Positions 31,373 to 51,212 of a stretch of 64,000 bases of DNA are shown piece by piece. The stretch comes from Dermanyssus gallinae (Eukaryota > Arthropoda > Arachnida > Mesostigmata > Dermanyssidae), in contig QVRM01002488.1 in NCBI GenBank assembly GCA_003439945.1, positions 1-64,000 of the forward strand, read 5' to 3'. Position 1 is the first letter of the stretch; the number at the start of each line of letters is the position of its first letter. A program made the position numbers and the translations under genes. The notes beneath the pieces were generated by a model. That model ran no database searches, was not told where the DNA came from, and saw nothing but the letters and a program-made list of their open reading frames with translations.

Positions 31373-33912
31373 CAGAAAGCACCCGTAATTGTTAAATACA
31401 TGTAGTGCAGGCCACAGGAGTCGATGAGGAAAAAACTCGGCACGACTTTGGAAATCTACATATGATTCATCTCAGTAGTCATATTAGACTTTTACGCTGC
31501 CAGATACAGCGCGTCCTCTGTAGAGACACTTCAGAACTTCCAGAGAATAACGGGCATGTATATTTGCAATGAACGCTGCTTTGCAAAATTGTTTATTCGA
31601 CAGAAGTGTAAGAGCAGCCCTATCGGCGAAGAGTTACAGGTCAAATATGCTTGTAACACATATACGGATTTATAGCACCAACCAGTTCAACTTATTTGTC
31701 CATAGTTCTAAAATGCCATGTATCTACTGGACTCACATAGCCCACTTCATCACGATCATGCTCACTATTTGAGGTAACAACTGGTCTAATGTACTCGTGA
31801 GGCTTGTATGTTCGATCTCAGAGCCCTTTTTTATTCTAGGTAATCCTCAGCTAAGCGGATTGTTGCTTAGGAAATTATTAAAGCTCTTTGATACAGCTAA
31901 TGCATTCTTTGTGAATCCAATTTTTGTCGCGATACAACAAAGCTCGCTTCTGTCCTGCTCCGGTTCAGTAGCACAAACAGCGCTACCAGATATTAGCAAG
32001 GCAAAACATGCTGCAGAAATCAAATTTTGAAAATTTTAAGCACCTTTATCAAATATACGAATTTGCCCACAATAATTTCAAAAAAGTAATGCCCTGAGTA
32101 AATATATGCGGTATATCGTCAATGCTTAAGAATAACTATATTGTTTGCATAGGAATGTTTATACAGTGCTAGGTTACATATGGAAATGTAGGTTTAAAGC
32201 GAAATAAGCATTCATCATCAATAGTTTTGACATTTGTACGTTGGACAATTTCATGCATCACGGTTTGCGATTTGTAGGTACCTACTCTTTCTCCTTTCTC
32301 TGCAAAGCCAATCTACCCTCCCTACTTCCTCTGCAAAGCCAAAAGAGCATAAAGGTCGCCATCTTATAGACTTAATTCAGTAGGAAGCGTAAATCTGCTA
32401 TGACAGCATTTATTTATACTGGTCAGCAATGTATTAGTAATTATGATATATGTACATATTTATTATAATAAAAAACTCATTTTCAAAAAAAAATGTATCG
32501 AACAAAATTATCTATGTTCATTGACTAGGCGCACACTTAGGGTTCGACAAAGAAAAATGCACTCATCTGGTTGGAACTAGATAGTATGTGCACACAATAG
32601 CATAATCGAATGCTGGGCGGTCGACTAGGAAGGTCGTAGAAGAATTGCTGTCACGATGAAGTCCGCTTCATGACCGAAGCCTCTACTACGCAGGACACAT
32701 GTTAATCTGCTATATACGACTTGGAATACGTTGAGCCATCGAAACAACTCGACTTTAGATGTGATACTGATACTAAATAATTACTAATTACTTCCGTTTT
32801 TATATTACGTTATAAAAATTCTTGCCGAATGTAAGTTAGGTCGTTGGGCCAGGTAACGTTTTATTTGGAACTATTATTGTTGTCGCAGATAATGCTAAGA
32901 TAATTCCTAACATAAGTTCAATTAAAATGGGTTACATGTAAGTGGTGGTATATATTGACATTACATTTCAAGGCAGTGTATAACATTTTCATCTGATTTG
33001 GCTCACTTACTAGAGGTCGCGCGTCATTGTGCGATACCAGACTGCTCTTGAGCATCCTACAGACTTCACGTTATTGAAAGGTGCTTTTAGAGTTTTGATT
33101 AGTATTTAAAACATATTTACCCATGACATGACATATGACTTATCAATCTAGATAAGCCTTACTTGTTTGAATGAATGAATGAGCTCTAACCCAGTTGTTG
33201 GAAAATTGCTATCGTCCAGCAAGGCAGAGTCACTCACTCTGACGCTTCAAACAAAGGGCATATGTTCGGGCAGCTTCCTCTCACGTACCTATTTACTATT
33301 TAAGATGAATGAAGAACTTCATCGACCTGTTTACCGCATTTCAAGACAATCCAATTGCCGAGCAGGGCGCAGCATACAGCTTTTTCAGCTCGCTTTACAC
33401 ATCATTATTCGTTTACGAAGCCAGAAGAGCGAATTGAACCCTTGACACTCAAAGCCATCTATAAGGTGTCACCCAAATCCTTGTCAAAGGTCGCCATTGT
33501 AAGCGATACGAAATCACTTACGCCTTGTAGGCCCTAGGTACTGCTGAAATGATGCGTTGGCAGTCGGGGGAACTGTTGAGACATTAACAGTCCTTGCCGT
33601 AATTGCTGGACAGGTAACCCGTGCTGAATATTACTGAAGGAGTTTTTGCGTCGCCTCTACGCTTCCAAGGCTGGCGATCAAAAATGCTCACGTGCTGCTC
33701 GAGTAGGTAGCTTCTTCTATCGGGCTGGCCTTGTGCGTATCTAGCCAAATCCGAAGAAAGGGGGCCTATTTAAAGCGAGGAGCGGCTTTGCGGCAATGAA
33801 AGTCACTACCACTTGCCAATGACGGTCACGCTGGCACGCCTTAGGTTCTTGTCTTCTTCTTGTAGATAGGGCTGTTCACACCATGTTTTTATCCGACTAC
33901 GTCGCCTGACGT
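31373..33912. other. Region between converging genes
   Basis: No exon is recognised. Part of it near 33912 must hold the 3' UTR of the minus-strand Rho gene. TTTATT (an AATAAA on that strand) near 32871 is a possible poly(A) signal. A 42-codon + strand frame at 33309-33437 (starts MKNFIDLFTAFQDN) is not recognised. The repeated block CTCTGCAAAGCCAA occurs twice near 32296-32341. Confidence 0.4.
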
Positions 33913-38929
<5,017 letters not shown>

Positions 38930-39000
38930 TGTCACGCTACGGGGGTTTCCTTGCTTCTCCACCCGGTCTGCTGTCGACTTGTTGTTGTCGTCGCCGCCGC
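38930..39000 (-). other. Rho GTPase 5' UTR part of exon 1
   Basis: A splice acceptor (TACAAACAG after a GT/TT-rich tract) lies at 39001-39009 on the gene strand. The exon therefore appears to begin at 39000, with a further upstream noncoding exon not located. Confidence 0.5.
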
Positions 39001-39553
39001 CTGTTTGTAGCACACAAACACAAGAACAGCGATTACGCATGTACTACTACTACTATATTATTATCATCATCTCAGCGCCGCGTCTCTGCGTAATACCTAT
39101 ACGTCAAATGCATCTGTTTGGTCTCAACAAACACAGAGATTAGCAAAAGAGATATATGGGTGTGTATGCAAAGATAACAATTGTGTTGTTTGAACGTATT
39201 TGCAACGCGCGTGACGCTCAACCACCAGTCGAATCTACACTCGAGGTAGTGGCCACACAGTGCCCATTATACATAGATACCGCATTATCCCGCTGGAATG
39301 CCAGTGGCAGGTGTTGGAGCAGGTGGCCAATGGCTCCTGTTCTCACCCAAATCCAATTCGATTCTTTTCGTTCTCTTCTGGAGGAGCGTTCGTGCCTCGG
39401 GGCCGGGTCCACCGATAACTATTAGTACAACGATGAACTTTGTACAACGATGAGCCTGTTTGTTTGCGTTGACTCGTTCGGCGGCCTTATGTGGCCGCGG
39501 AGCCAGCGGAGACTGAACTCGCTGCTTCCAGGTCAGCAAGCGCAAGAGTATTA

Positions 39554-39648
<95 letters not shown>

Positions 39649-40180
39649 AAGCGTTAATAAGAACGCCTCAGTGCGATAAAATACCTTATTTTCCCATCAA
39701 CACCTGTAATTTCTATCAATACAAAAACAACAATAGGTACAATGGGAAATCGATTATTGGCATTATTGTTGTTATTGCTGCTGCTATTGATTCAACGTCG
39801 ATTCCTCGTTCCGCGCATTCCGTCCGAAGAAATACAACGAACGGCAATAGATAAACGGTTGATAGAGCACGAGTACATCGGCCACTTTCCTACGCTGAAC
39901 GTGCTGAACCGTCCTGCTTACGTTAATACAGCTGTTGTCGAAGAACGTTGGGTCTGGCAAGATATCCAGGACTAGCAGCAATACAGCCATGTCATTACTG
40001 GACAAAAGTGCGTTGCCATATTGCCAATTGGCAAGCTGCACAAATGTAGCGCTAATTTTGTATGTGAACCCAGGTATCCTAGTTTTAGGTGCAGGAATGG
40101 CGCAAATATAGGACAATAGAGAAACCGAATTCTTGTTGGCGTGTGTAGACCCCTATTTTAACTCACTCGTGAGATGGTTT

Positions 40181-40226
<46 letters not shown>

Positions 40227-41293
40227 GTGTGAGCGTCATGACCTCGAAAAGCGGATCTGATATAACCGGATTTTATAGAGCTGGCCTTTCCTTGGATTCT
40301 CTTAAGTTTCCACATTTTAAGAAGCATCTGTTTTTACAAATAGGCTTTAATGGAGCTACGTCAAAATAATAAATTAAGTGCAACCGCAGCGCCAAACGGC
40401 ATCGACCGCAATCCTGTGCAATAAATGTGTTGTTTCCATTGTTGCTGTGTTAGTATTGATTGAAATTTCAATTCTATTGCTACTATGTATATTTAAGTAC
40501 TTATCAGTAGTAGACAAATTATCTAAGCAGGCAATACTGTATTTTCACGGTCGTGACACATGTCGAGTATTCAGACAATTATTCAACACATTTTGCGTGT
40601 TTATACCAACCGAACATAAGGCCTTTCATCGCACTGAGACATCCTTGTTAACGTCTGTTTCATTAGGATAAATACGTGGTTCATTCAGAACTGATAGCCA
40701 CGTGAAATGGTTTTAAGTTTATCAAAAATAGTTTAAAACAACTTCTGCAGTTCGAACAAAATATCTATGCGGTCAGCAGTTAGGTAGAACTGATTCTTAA
40801 AAATCCCTCTTCTATTCATACAACGTTTCATAATCCCACTCACAAATACCGATTCTGACAGCCCTAGCATAACCATTATATTGATCAAGATTAAATAAAA
40901 GGGCTACTTGTTCTGGCGCTAGCCAGAATGAAAACTCTCCACCACAACGTAGAAAAGTCTCTCTACTCTACGTTATGCTACCCATACCGTATCCTATAAG
41001 TTGTTAAGTCAGACGGTAGAGTTACTTTAATGTTAACCCGGGCACTTAGATACGGAGAGTTGTTAACGTCCGGCTCGCGAAGGCTGCAGGACAGCCTAAT
41101 ATAGCCGATTTTGGGGTATATTTTTAGCAATTTTAGAAAATAATATATCTTTGCTACGATTGTCGTCGGCAGTAATACTCTCTCCATCTGTTTTTGTCGA
41201 ATTTAACCAGACCCAACCACTAAGGTTATGACCCGCGTCAGAGTATGCGATCCATCAGTTTAGATACGCAAAATACGTCAGGGTTTAAGTATG

Positions 41294-41330
<37 letters not shown>

Positions 41331-41720
41331 GATTTGTTCTTATTCTTATTTCCTATGAACGGTAGTAAACAATATTTTTTTCTTTCTCTTGACAGTACTC
41401 GTCTAAACACACTATGATTATTCATTTATTGCTAGATGCAATGCTGCTAACTTCTTAGGAGCTAACCAATACTGGTAATACTAATTATAAGTCACTTAGT
41501 TATAAACGAGCTGTGATCCGCAATACAGCTATTATTCTCAAATGCACTGTAGTATTAGAAACACTTGAACAGAGTGGTAAAAATCAAGACAACTAAACTA
41601 TTAGTAACACATTGTCACGAACGCCTCAATAAGCCTGGCAAAGTCACGTTGCGGCGCTATATTACCGATTTAATCTTGAATGTACCGAAACAAGTGAGTA
41701 CTTTGTTGGTTTATATTAAG
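39001..41720. other. Upstream of the Rho gene, no recognised coding sequence
   Basis: Contains the long (TTA)n at 39549-39645 and (TA)n at 40183-40226 and 41299-41328. No domain was recognised on either strand. Promoter or noncoding exons of the Rho gene may lie here. Confidence 0.4.
39549..39645 (+). repeat. (TTA)n microsatellite, about 97 bp
   Basis: Uninterrupted TTA/ATT repeats upstream of the Rho gene. Confidence 0.95.
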
Positions 41721-41721
41721 T

Positions 41722-42310
41722 CAAGTCAAGTCAAAAGCACCTTTATTCAAGGGTCATATATGCCTAAGTATACATTGTTTTTAACCAAATATTTAACCTC
41801 TGAATATAAGTTAGAACATACATCAGGTCTGTCGACATCGCAGACTTCGTGGAACTCTCCACGAGAATCTGTTGTTTATCTTCACTGAGCGCGCAACTTC
41901 CAGTGATCTAACATTCACACCACTTTGCAGTCCATTATTTATATGTTTAAACATGGTCTGGTCAGTCCCGAGACAACACAATTTTTTATACAGCGATAGA
42001 TCACCTCGTGCGCGTAATGTACGTATTGGCACACGAGATGCGCTTTCACGAGGAATATTACATATTTTCGATATCCTTATGATAAATTTGGCCTGTACCC
42101 TCTCAATGGCATTTATATCTTTTGCCAAATAAGGAGCCCACCCTGGCTGCAGTAGAGGAATTTGGGTAATACTAGACTTCTGTACAAAGTCACATAGAAA
42201 TCAGGATTTTTTAAAATAAAGCATATAAATATGGTATTACATAGTTGTGAAGCAGAAGCAACGGTGGCAGTAATATGTTGACAGAAGTCTAATTTGGGGG
42301 TTACAATCAC
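41722..42310 (-). mobile_element. CR1-like LINE, ORF2 C-terminus and 3' end
   Basis: The minus-strand frames read IVTPKLDFCQHITATVASA (the LGV...L.F..HI segment) and FYVTLYRSLVLPKFLYCSQ. After a frameshift near 42125 come GWAPYLAKDINAIERVQAKF and NNRFSWRVPRSLRCR. The 3' end is AATAAAGGTGCTTT followed by three GACTT units (TTGAC tail) instead of poly(A). It is 5'-truncated. Confidence 0.8.
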
Positions 42311-42395
42311 ACTTATTGTGTTTGTTATTTTTATTTAACCTAGACTTAAATTGGACTAAACGTTGCCGCCCAACGAAGATTATATTGATGCTCGA

Positions 42396-42426
<31 letters not shown>

Positions 42427-43846
42427 TCGCAGAAGTATGAAGACAGTGGTGAAACAATAGGTAATCGCGGCCACTGTCAATGGCTGAATAGGGAATGGCG
42501 CCCAGTTGCGGTAGTCGCACACAAACAACAAGCTTACCGCCGCACTGCCAAACAATAAGTGACAACACGTTTGTCGCCGGTCGGTTTCTTTGTCCAGGCC
42601 ACTGACACACAGTACACATAGAGGGAGGAGGAGAAAATCAAAACAGAACTTGGTCCACCTAGACGCTCAACCGTTCACTCATCCCTATCCACTAGCTATC
42701 CACTAGCGCTGTTAGTTGCCTAACAGAAAGAGTACTTTTCCGCAAAAGCACGGGAAATCCCAGAAGCAAAAGAAGCAAGTAGAGGCGCTGCTCCGTTCGA
42801 CTCTCCCATAAACGATGATGTTGTCTGTGACCGGGGTCACCTGCGTTAGGTCGTTGGTTATATCGGTATATTAATCATCTCCCTATATCTCTCTCGTAAA
42901 AACGAGACCACGTCAACTGTAGTTAGATCGTCGTGTCACCTTACAATCATGTGTATGCCCAATGTCGCCACGAAATCGTGACAAACGGATTATCAGTGCA
43001 TATATTCGCAACAAACCCTATTCTGGCAACAACAAAAAAACTTTTAAAAGGGAACGGAAGATTGTATTGGGATGCTAGAAGAAATATGTCAATGAATTAG
43101 GAAAGAGGCGCAACCTAATCAACGGGAGCCGGTAAAATAGCTCAAGCAATCTACGTCGATCCGGGCCTTCCCGTTGCTAAGGAAATTCCCCATCTTCATG
43201 ACCTCTCTAGTCGCTTCAGCTAGTAGTCGTGTTCTTGACAAATATCGCGCAACTGTTTTAGTAGCCTCAAGTCCAAGACAAATCGGCAAATCAGCCATAA
43301 GCTGTCCACGGCTATGTCTCCTAGTAGCAAGCACAAGGAAAAGTAATATACCACACGCAGTACGCAAGAAACGGTACAGAGCGTGCGTGCCATTTTTCCT
43401 TCGGACAAGAAGCAACTCAAGGGATTTGATAGGTAACAAGTATCCTGGACTCCCACACTATCTTACGACACTCTGGGATCTATTTCCGTGGATACGACAT
43501 CTAATGCATATGTAGAACATTTTCCTGCTATAAAAAAAAACTACAAACGCTGTCTCTACGCTAAGTTTACGACTGGTTCAATAAACATACTCGTTGCAAA
43601 GGAATGATACATTAACCGCTTTCTTCTCATCATACGTATTTTCTAAGCTAACATTTTTGTTTGCGCAATTTTCGTACAGGTTTAGTTTAATAGTAGCCGT
43701 CGTTTTGAATGGTCTTCGAAACACGCCTGCAGGTCCTGTTGAATATCTAGAGCCGAAACGTCAGCCGAATACACGACCCTTTGGGTAATCAAGTAGAAAA
43801 TGCCGGGAAGTGCTTCTGAAAAGAAGTGTGCCCCATAATGATACAC

Positions 43847-43849
<3 letters not shown>
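42311..43849. other. No gene recognised
   Basis: (TA)n at 42398-42426. A minus-strand frame at 43119-43439 has slight similarity to the RLE-element RT (RKNGT, then a LGLEA segment), but too weak to call. Confidence 0.4.

Positions 43850-43940
<91 letters not shown>
43850..43940 (+). repeat. (TA)n microsatellite, about 90 bp
   Basis: Pure TA directly abutting a foldback element. Confidence 0.95.
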
Positions 43941-43945
<5 letters not shown>

Positions 43946-44090
43946 GACACGTTCTTGCATATACTAGCATAATATATATGTGGGCATACGCATATAGATG
44001 GTGTAGCAATTTTTGCAGAAGATTATTGTCACAAAGCATATGCCCGCATATATATATATTATGTTAGTATATGGGTGAACGTATCTTCAA
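43941..44090. mobile_element. Foldback/MITE-like element with inverted arms of about 50 bp
   Basis: The left arm TTAAAGACACGTTCTTGCAT through CATAATATATATGTGGGCAT is matched, inverted, by the right arm ending at 44090. Its reverse complement starts TTGAAGATACGTTCACCCAT and reaches GCGGGCATATG. A spacer of about 45 bases lies between the arms. There is no coding capacity. It is inserted at the edge of (TA)n. Confidence 0.65.
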
Positions 44091-47075
44091 TGCGCGAATA
44101 TTTATACATATTTATTTTCAGTTTGCCACTTTAGAGTCAAAACCTAGTGTTCTCTAAATATCTAATTGTGCTCCGCAATTGCGATCAGGAGTGGGCTCAT
44201 GGAGGCATTTCTTCACTGGACAAGATTCCCTAGAAACGAATTAGAGCCTAGCTAATGTTAAAGGCTGCCTTTCCTCTCTAAACCCGTGTTGTCCCCTGGA
44301 AGTCTGGAACCCCTGGAAGTCACCCAAAAGCTTGTACGCTTCTTTACGCGAACGATATCTTACAGCAACTGGGTTTGCTTACGCTAACCTAAGCTGGTTA
44401 AACTAGACAAATAATTTGCACGGTTATCTGATTTCTTTGCTTAATAGTAGTCAAAAATAGAGAGTAAATACCAAGCACAAGCCACTTGTTTTTATCGACA
44501 TCTTGACCTTAAACTTTGACGACGCAAATAATCCTGCTAATGGCACATGGGCTCTTGTTGTCAGGTCGTTACTAGTAGTAGGAGTAGTAGCATCCATGTT
44601 TACACCCCAAATACGACATCTTATTTTCGTCCAGACTGCACGTTGAAAATAAGGTTTTGCTGTTGCTGCTGCTGCTGCCGCTTGCTGGAGTACTGCCCCG
44701 GCGCCAGACGACGTAGCCGCCTCTACGTAATATGACGTGATTTGCCGGGCTTTTCTCTAAACTCATGTAGCAGAAAAACAATCTTTGCCTTGACCTTCAG
44801 ATCGGTTCTTAGTCTGAAATGAGATCTCTTGGGGCGCCCTTGCGGCACTGCGTCGAAAGCTGCTGGCGTCTCATGAATCGAATACGCCAGCCTGATGAAA
44901 TGCCACACACTGAAATCTGGGAATTATTTAATACATCACTTTCTTGTTTTTAAGACTTTGAGAGCTTCTGGAAATGTACGGAAAACATTTGTTAAAAAAA
45001 TTCGTAAACAAATGACTACAAAGCAGGTGACTTTCTCTTCGAAAGATTCTCTATCAATTCTCATCAAAGATTCTCTTTCAAGACAGAGCAAAGAAACGTC
45101 TCGTGAATGGTGAGATCTCCTTCGTGAAGTCATGCTCATCGAAACAAGAAACAAAGCCTTTTGGTTAAATAGCAAAAGAGGAGTATGGACGTACACTTGG
45201 GTTCATCTCCGTAGATGTTATGGTCGTCATCAACTACAGCAATCGCGTTACAAAGTCCAGTTGCTCGAAAGTAATCATGAATTGCACGTATCCCATTATA
45301 AGATATTCAAATGTGAAGCATTACATTCAATAAACCGTCTTTACTTAGCAAGCTGCTCTGTTACTTGTTGATATAGAAACTTTACCAAACGTATAAATAC
45401 CTAATAATTTAAGATACGCTTGTGTTTTATACAATGATCAAGATAAATTAAAAAGTAAATGGTCGCCATTTTAGCTGTAAAGCTAACATCTCAGATCAAT
45501 ATATCAAGTATAGTTTACAACAGTATTAACATTATTACATGTAAACATGTCGCCGAGTTATTTCACAGTTACTCTGAGATCTGTGGCACGCACCGACTAA
45601 TGTACTTGCAAGTTGTATAGTGTCCTAGTGGACACTTCTGCTATTTCAACTAGACATTTCTCAGCTTGGAGACGAATATAATTGACATTCCTGAAGTGTG
45701 AGATATTACTAAATTATATAATTAAATTACAAGTGGTATGCATCAGCGTCGTTTTTAGTTAAATTATAATGTGTGAGTAAACGTTGACAAATCAGTGTAC
45801 CTCATATACGTACGAGGGGGGACATGTGTTTATCAAACATTGATATCTAAGAAGATCAGCGCTTCTCCGCTGCATTCACAAAATAGGATAGCAGAGGCTC
45901 GTGATCGTGGCTTAACACGACAGAGAAGCGCGCTTTGTTTACGATCCTATTCAATTTTACAAATTCAAGAGAGCCCCAAGTAACTGGTGCGCTAGTATGC
46001 AAAAGTCAGTGTGATCGAGTAAAGGAACTGACGGGCGGGTCTCCAAAATGACCAATTCGATGTATTCGGTTTGAACGCGACGTATACTCTACCGACACGC
46101 TCGTATGGCTTGCGTTCCGCTGGTCAACAGAGTATTGCCTCTTTAACGGCAATCACGATCATATGGAGGCAGCATCAGTCAAAACATTCAACCACTTGTG
46201 TTGCTAGCATTCTGCGGAGGAGCTCGTAATGGTTCCGGTGAAGCTCTATAGCCCGATCTGTTATTACGATATCAGTTGCCGCCCTTTGACTACGTTGGTG
46301 GGCCACCGCTCAGCAGTCTGAAGTAGCCGTGTTTCTTCTAGGCTTTCGTCGTGAAGTGCGACTCGATATGTAGGACATTGTACACCAGTGCAGCGAGGTC
46401 AGAGTAGACAATAAGAAAACTAGAAATCTGAATACTCACAATACGAACAACAACCACGACACTAACACCACCACCACCAACAACAACAAGCTATCATCAC
46501 AATGGCAATCACAGCAACAAGGAGGACATTTTTTTAAAGAAAAAAACAAAACAAATAAACAAGAAGGACAACAACCACAACAGTACACATATCAGTCATA
46601 CTCCACAGCAACAACGGTAACAACAACAACAACAACGCTAAGAACAGCAGTAGTAATAAGAGTACGACCATAAAAAAATAAAAACAACAACAGCAACATT
46701 TGGTCGGAAAAATAGTACGTATGATTGTGACGCTAGGACGACACGTCGCTCTATCATATCTAGCCATATTCGATTGAATCGAATCTGACCGAAGTTTCAG
46801 ACACATTCATCTGTACTAGAAGGTCACAGTAAGCTCCATTACGGGAGACTACCTCGCAGACAGCATTCGGCGAAAATCGCCGCACTTGACCAAGTAGGCA
46901 TGGCAGACAAGGCCACATTTCGGCCTTCATTGAAGGCTAGAAGAACTGTAAGGCAGATTGGGCGACATCAAATCGCGCACGCACGCATTTCCGAATAATG
47001 TCCTTCACTTCTTCACACACTAAACTGATAGCCGAGATGAGTGTCGACGGTTTTTTTGTGCTTTTTCGCTTCGAA

Positions 47076-47112
<37 letters not shown>

Positions 47113-50100
47113 TTTTTGAGCTTTCGAACGACGCCAAATATCAAGAAACGCAAACAGGAACAGGCTGAGCTGGATCGAGGCCCTTGTTCATTCAGCCGCC
47201 GTTCCGCTACGTTGGTTCATCGTAACACGTATCGATCGATACGCATCGCAGAGCTACGAGTATGACGCGTTCAAAAAAAAAACTTTAAGCTAACACAGAA
47301 AGCAGCTCAATTACTCCACCGCGACCATTATTATCATTGTTCGACAACATGTGGACAGTGGAAGAACAAAGACGACAAAACATAGAGAATGTACAGATTG
47401 ACAGACAGACAGACAGACAATACGCAGACAAATACGCAGACAAATAGCCAGTTTTATGTTTGGACGTTAGCTGTTGCCATAATATCTGCAACGTTTGCCT
47501 CGAGTTGCTTGCTGTCCAACGTACTGTATCTCTAGTTTCGGCGTAAACAAGAGCGCCTCTCTGTAAGTTGTCTGGCAGTCTCCGCTCGATTGGGCGGGTG
47601 GCCGGCCGGCTTGCCGTCTGTCTATGGCTGGCGCCATCTAAACGGCGATGAGCTTCTGATGTTGCTGCTGCTGCTGCGGCGGCAGTAATGATACAAATGC
47701 CAGTAGGTATTTTGCAACAGTTGCTGCGCCAGCTTGTCCGTCATGACAAAGGCGATGGCGACCAGAGGTCCACAGCGGTTTGATTGCAATAACAACAATG
47801 ACAAAAACAACCGCAACCACAACAACAACAATAACGAGGCCGACAATGCCCACATTAGCAATAAAACAAAAACAACAACAACAACGACAAAAACGACAAC
47901 TTTAACAAGAACGACAATAACGACACATCAGCAACAACAATGCTAATGATACTGCTTGATTCGAGTCTACTCGACCTGGAACGAGAAATAACGACAGTTG
48001 TCCACAGATGCAAATCTCCGATACGGATGATGTGCTTTCCCGTGTATATTTGTACTCACTCGTAGCGTACACAATGCACAACTGTCTTTTGCACTATTTC
48101 ATTCCCCCTTTCTCTTCTCTCTCATTTCCTATGTGTGTTTTGATTTTATTTATTTTTGTCGCCTTCGATCTCATTCTACATAGCTAGAAAGTAAGTGAGT
48201 GCGGGTTGGAGTGAGCAAACGAGAGAACGAGAGAGCAAGAGAGGAGAGAGGAGAGAGAGGGAGAGGGAGAGCGCGAGAAAGATATAAAGAGAACGATAAA
48301 AGAAATATATAGCGCGTAAGATTTCAATTGCAAAATACAAGCAGAGATTTACGGCAGACAATTTTCTGGCTACACGATGCACCAACGACAACACGGCTGC
48401 CCTGGAGCCCTGGGAATAATTCTAGCCACCGCTGCTCCTACGTCCATGAGTGGCACACCCTACCTATCGGGGCGACATCAACATCTTCTAGCCCGAATAA
48501 GCAATGCCAACTCGAGGGAAACTCGCGCAAATGCACATGACTTTTACTCAACAAGATACATGTGACTTGTACCAAACAAGATACCCAGAAGACCATGCTT
48601 ATAGCTCGGTCGTGCCTGCAATATTTACCGGCTGTAGTTGTTGTTGTTGCTGTTGTTGCTGCTGTTACTCCAACTAGGATTTTGACAATGCAAGCAATGT
48701 TCAGCAGGTCCGGCTGTTGCCGATAGGCCAAGATGCGCCCGCTACACCACCATAGACTTATCCATTCGTGCACTCGCGCAGATCATCCAACCATCTGCAG
48801 CAAACTCGTCGCACAATCACACGTATAACACGAACTCACAAGACGACACACGCTTGAGGACACGGCACGCTTACTGGCTGTGACGATTGCTGCTTGCACC
48901 TATGATGCAGATCGTAAATCGGCGGCAACCACAAGGGCGAACGGAATGGTAGTGTCTTTCTTCGTTGTAGATTGTAGGTAACAGCAGCATTCGGCGGTGT
49001 TATTGCCGTGCTGAGAGAGAAAAAGAAACCATACTAAACTAAACTCCGCTGCAGTGTGTCGGTCTGGCGAGCCAGCCCCAAGTAGGCCTTCTCGGTCGTT
49101 GTCACGCCACTTCGACTCAATATTAGTCCGACCGGTAATTCGCGCTGAATCAGAAGAAACTAAGAGTCAGGTCGCCCTGAATCAGGAGAAGCGCCTGTCG
49201 GTAGAATCATGTGTTGTGACGGCAATCGCAGTTGTTGTCGTCGTCGTCGTAGAAATGTGCGTAGTACAAAAGGTGCGGCATTACCAGTATGAGCAGAGGT
49301 CAGAGGAATTCATCTTGATTGCTGCACTGGTAAGGCATCGGTCGATTGATGTTAATTAACTGAGAAATTGCCAGCTGATACCGACAACGATAGTGTTGTT
49401 GCCTTTGCTGATGCTGCTAGTGATGAGGTGGTAGTAATGATCATAGAAGTATTCGTATTCTGGTGGAGCAGAATCCACCGTTGGTTCGTTCCTGTCACCA
49501 TTCACGCAAAACCTATGCACTGTGAACACACGTAGAAGCGTCGAAGGGGAACCACGGCCAAGATGCTGTAGGGGCTATCAAAAACAACAACAACAACAAC
49601 AACAGCATCAACGAAAGCCATTACGCCAACAACCAAAGTTTGTCGCCATGAACATATTGGCCGTTGTCGTTGTTGTTGTTGCTGTCATTGCTGCTGCTGT
49701 TGCTGCTGCTGTTGAATCGAGTTGAGCGAGTTACAGACCGTTATTTGCGGGCCGCTGTTGCGGCTGTCCAGCAGGCGGCGCGGGAATAGCGGAGCACGGA
49801 AAGGGCGATCGTTGTCAGTACTCTCTGCCTCGCTGGAGCCCGGTGAGCAGCAGCAGCAGCAACAACAACAACAACAAGCAGTAACACCCGCAAGCAGAAC
49901 ACGATTGGCGGCGGTGCGGTGGCGCAGCTGGCACCGACGACTACAAGGACAGCAACAAATACAACAACAACAACAACAGCAACAAATACAACAACAACAT
50001 CAATAGCAACACCAACAACAACATCATCAACAGCAACAAATACAACAACAGCAACAACAAAACGAAAACCCGCAAGCTTCTTGTCCATTGACTCTGCAGA

Positions 50101-51025
50101 GCAGCGAGAGGAGTAAGCTCAAGATAGTGAGAGCAAGATATTACTGGCACAACAATGCGTGCCAACCCGAGTCCAAGTACTAGCACTACTTTCCCGTAGC
50201 TTGGAACGTTTTGTTTTGTCCTCTCAACAGCTGACCGCCTGGCCGGCCTGCCGGCCGTTAGAGGACGCGAAAAACGTTCCAAGCTTACTGTATTGGGGTC
50301 GTGCGTGCCTCGGCGTGTCCTGCCTGCGTTCGATCTCTACGTCCGTCCAGCAGAGAGAACAACGATCCGCCTGATGCTGCTGTTGCTGTTGATCGTTGGC
50401 TGGCTGTGGCTTGCGGGCGTCGTCCAGTACTTTCACTCTGTTCGGTCGCTCGGTCACGCACAGTGTTGTAGACGGGACACGTAGAAGTAGGCGTGACGTG
50501 GGCGCACCTGCTATCGCCATCAGCCTCACCATTGCCGCCGCCATCAGCATCATCATCATCACTAAAATCATCACTATCACAGTTAACATCATCAGCATTA
50601 TCATCACCAGCACCATCATCATCATCATCATAATCATTGTCACAAAGAGCGAGCGTGACGCTCAATGCGGCATCAACGTCAACTAACGTGCGAACGGCGG
50701 CGAGTCTAGCTGGGAGATAGATAGCAAAAGAGAGATCGCAGAGATGCTGCGTTGATAGCATAGTCCGGTCGAGTTTGTCGAGTAAAGCTGACTCCGCTGA
50801 CTTGACGCCGCACGACGTTGACAATCGACAGCGAGTTTGAGGGGCCCGTTGACCAGCAGCAACAGCAAAACAATAACAACAACAACACTGCAAATGTGAT
50901 GATGACGGTAAATTATGATGATGATTGTGATAGTGATGATTGTGATGATGGTACTGTTGGTACTCACGGTTCGCTGCTGCACGAAACCGAATAGCACGAG
51001 CATGCCCGGTTCGAGCAATAATAGT
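44091..51025. other. Microsatellite-rich region, no recognised gene
   Basis: Contains CAA/TTG and CAG tracts (46460-46700, 47790-47940, 49575-50070), (TTA)n at 47079-47111, (GACA)n near 47400, a purine (GA)n tract at 48220-48290 and CAT/ATC repeats near 50530-50640. Long frames here are homopolymeric reading of repeats. The texture matches the MKK leader, so a neighbouring gene's promoter or 5' UTR is possible. Confidence 0.4.

Positions 51026-51212
<187 letters not shown>

Noticed and set aside
31797..32030. SEPFFIL resembling the HPF motif of an MKK last exon
   Set aside because: No RP.Y..LL precedes it, and the true terminal exon was found at 29372-29495.
33309..33437. 42-codon frame starting MKNFIDLFTAFQDN
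   Set aside because: Short and unrecognised. No consistent splice context links it to either neighbouring gene.
43119..43439. Minus-strand frame with slight similarity to the RLE-element RT (RKNGT, LGLEA)
   Set aside because: Only a few scattered identities. No catalytic motif.
50285..50893. 202-codon minus-strand frame
   Set aside because: Driven by GAT-type repeats (poly-Asp). No domain or splice support.
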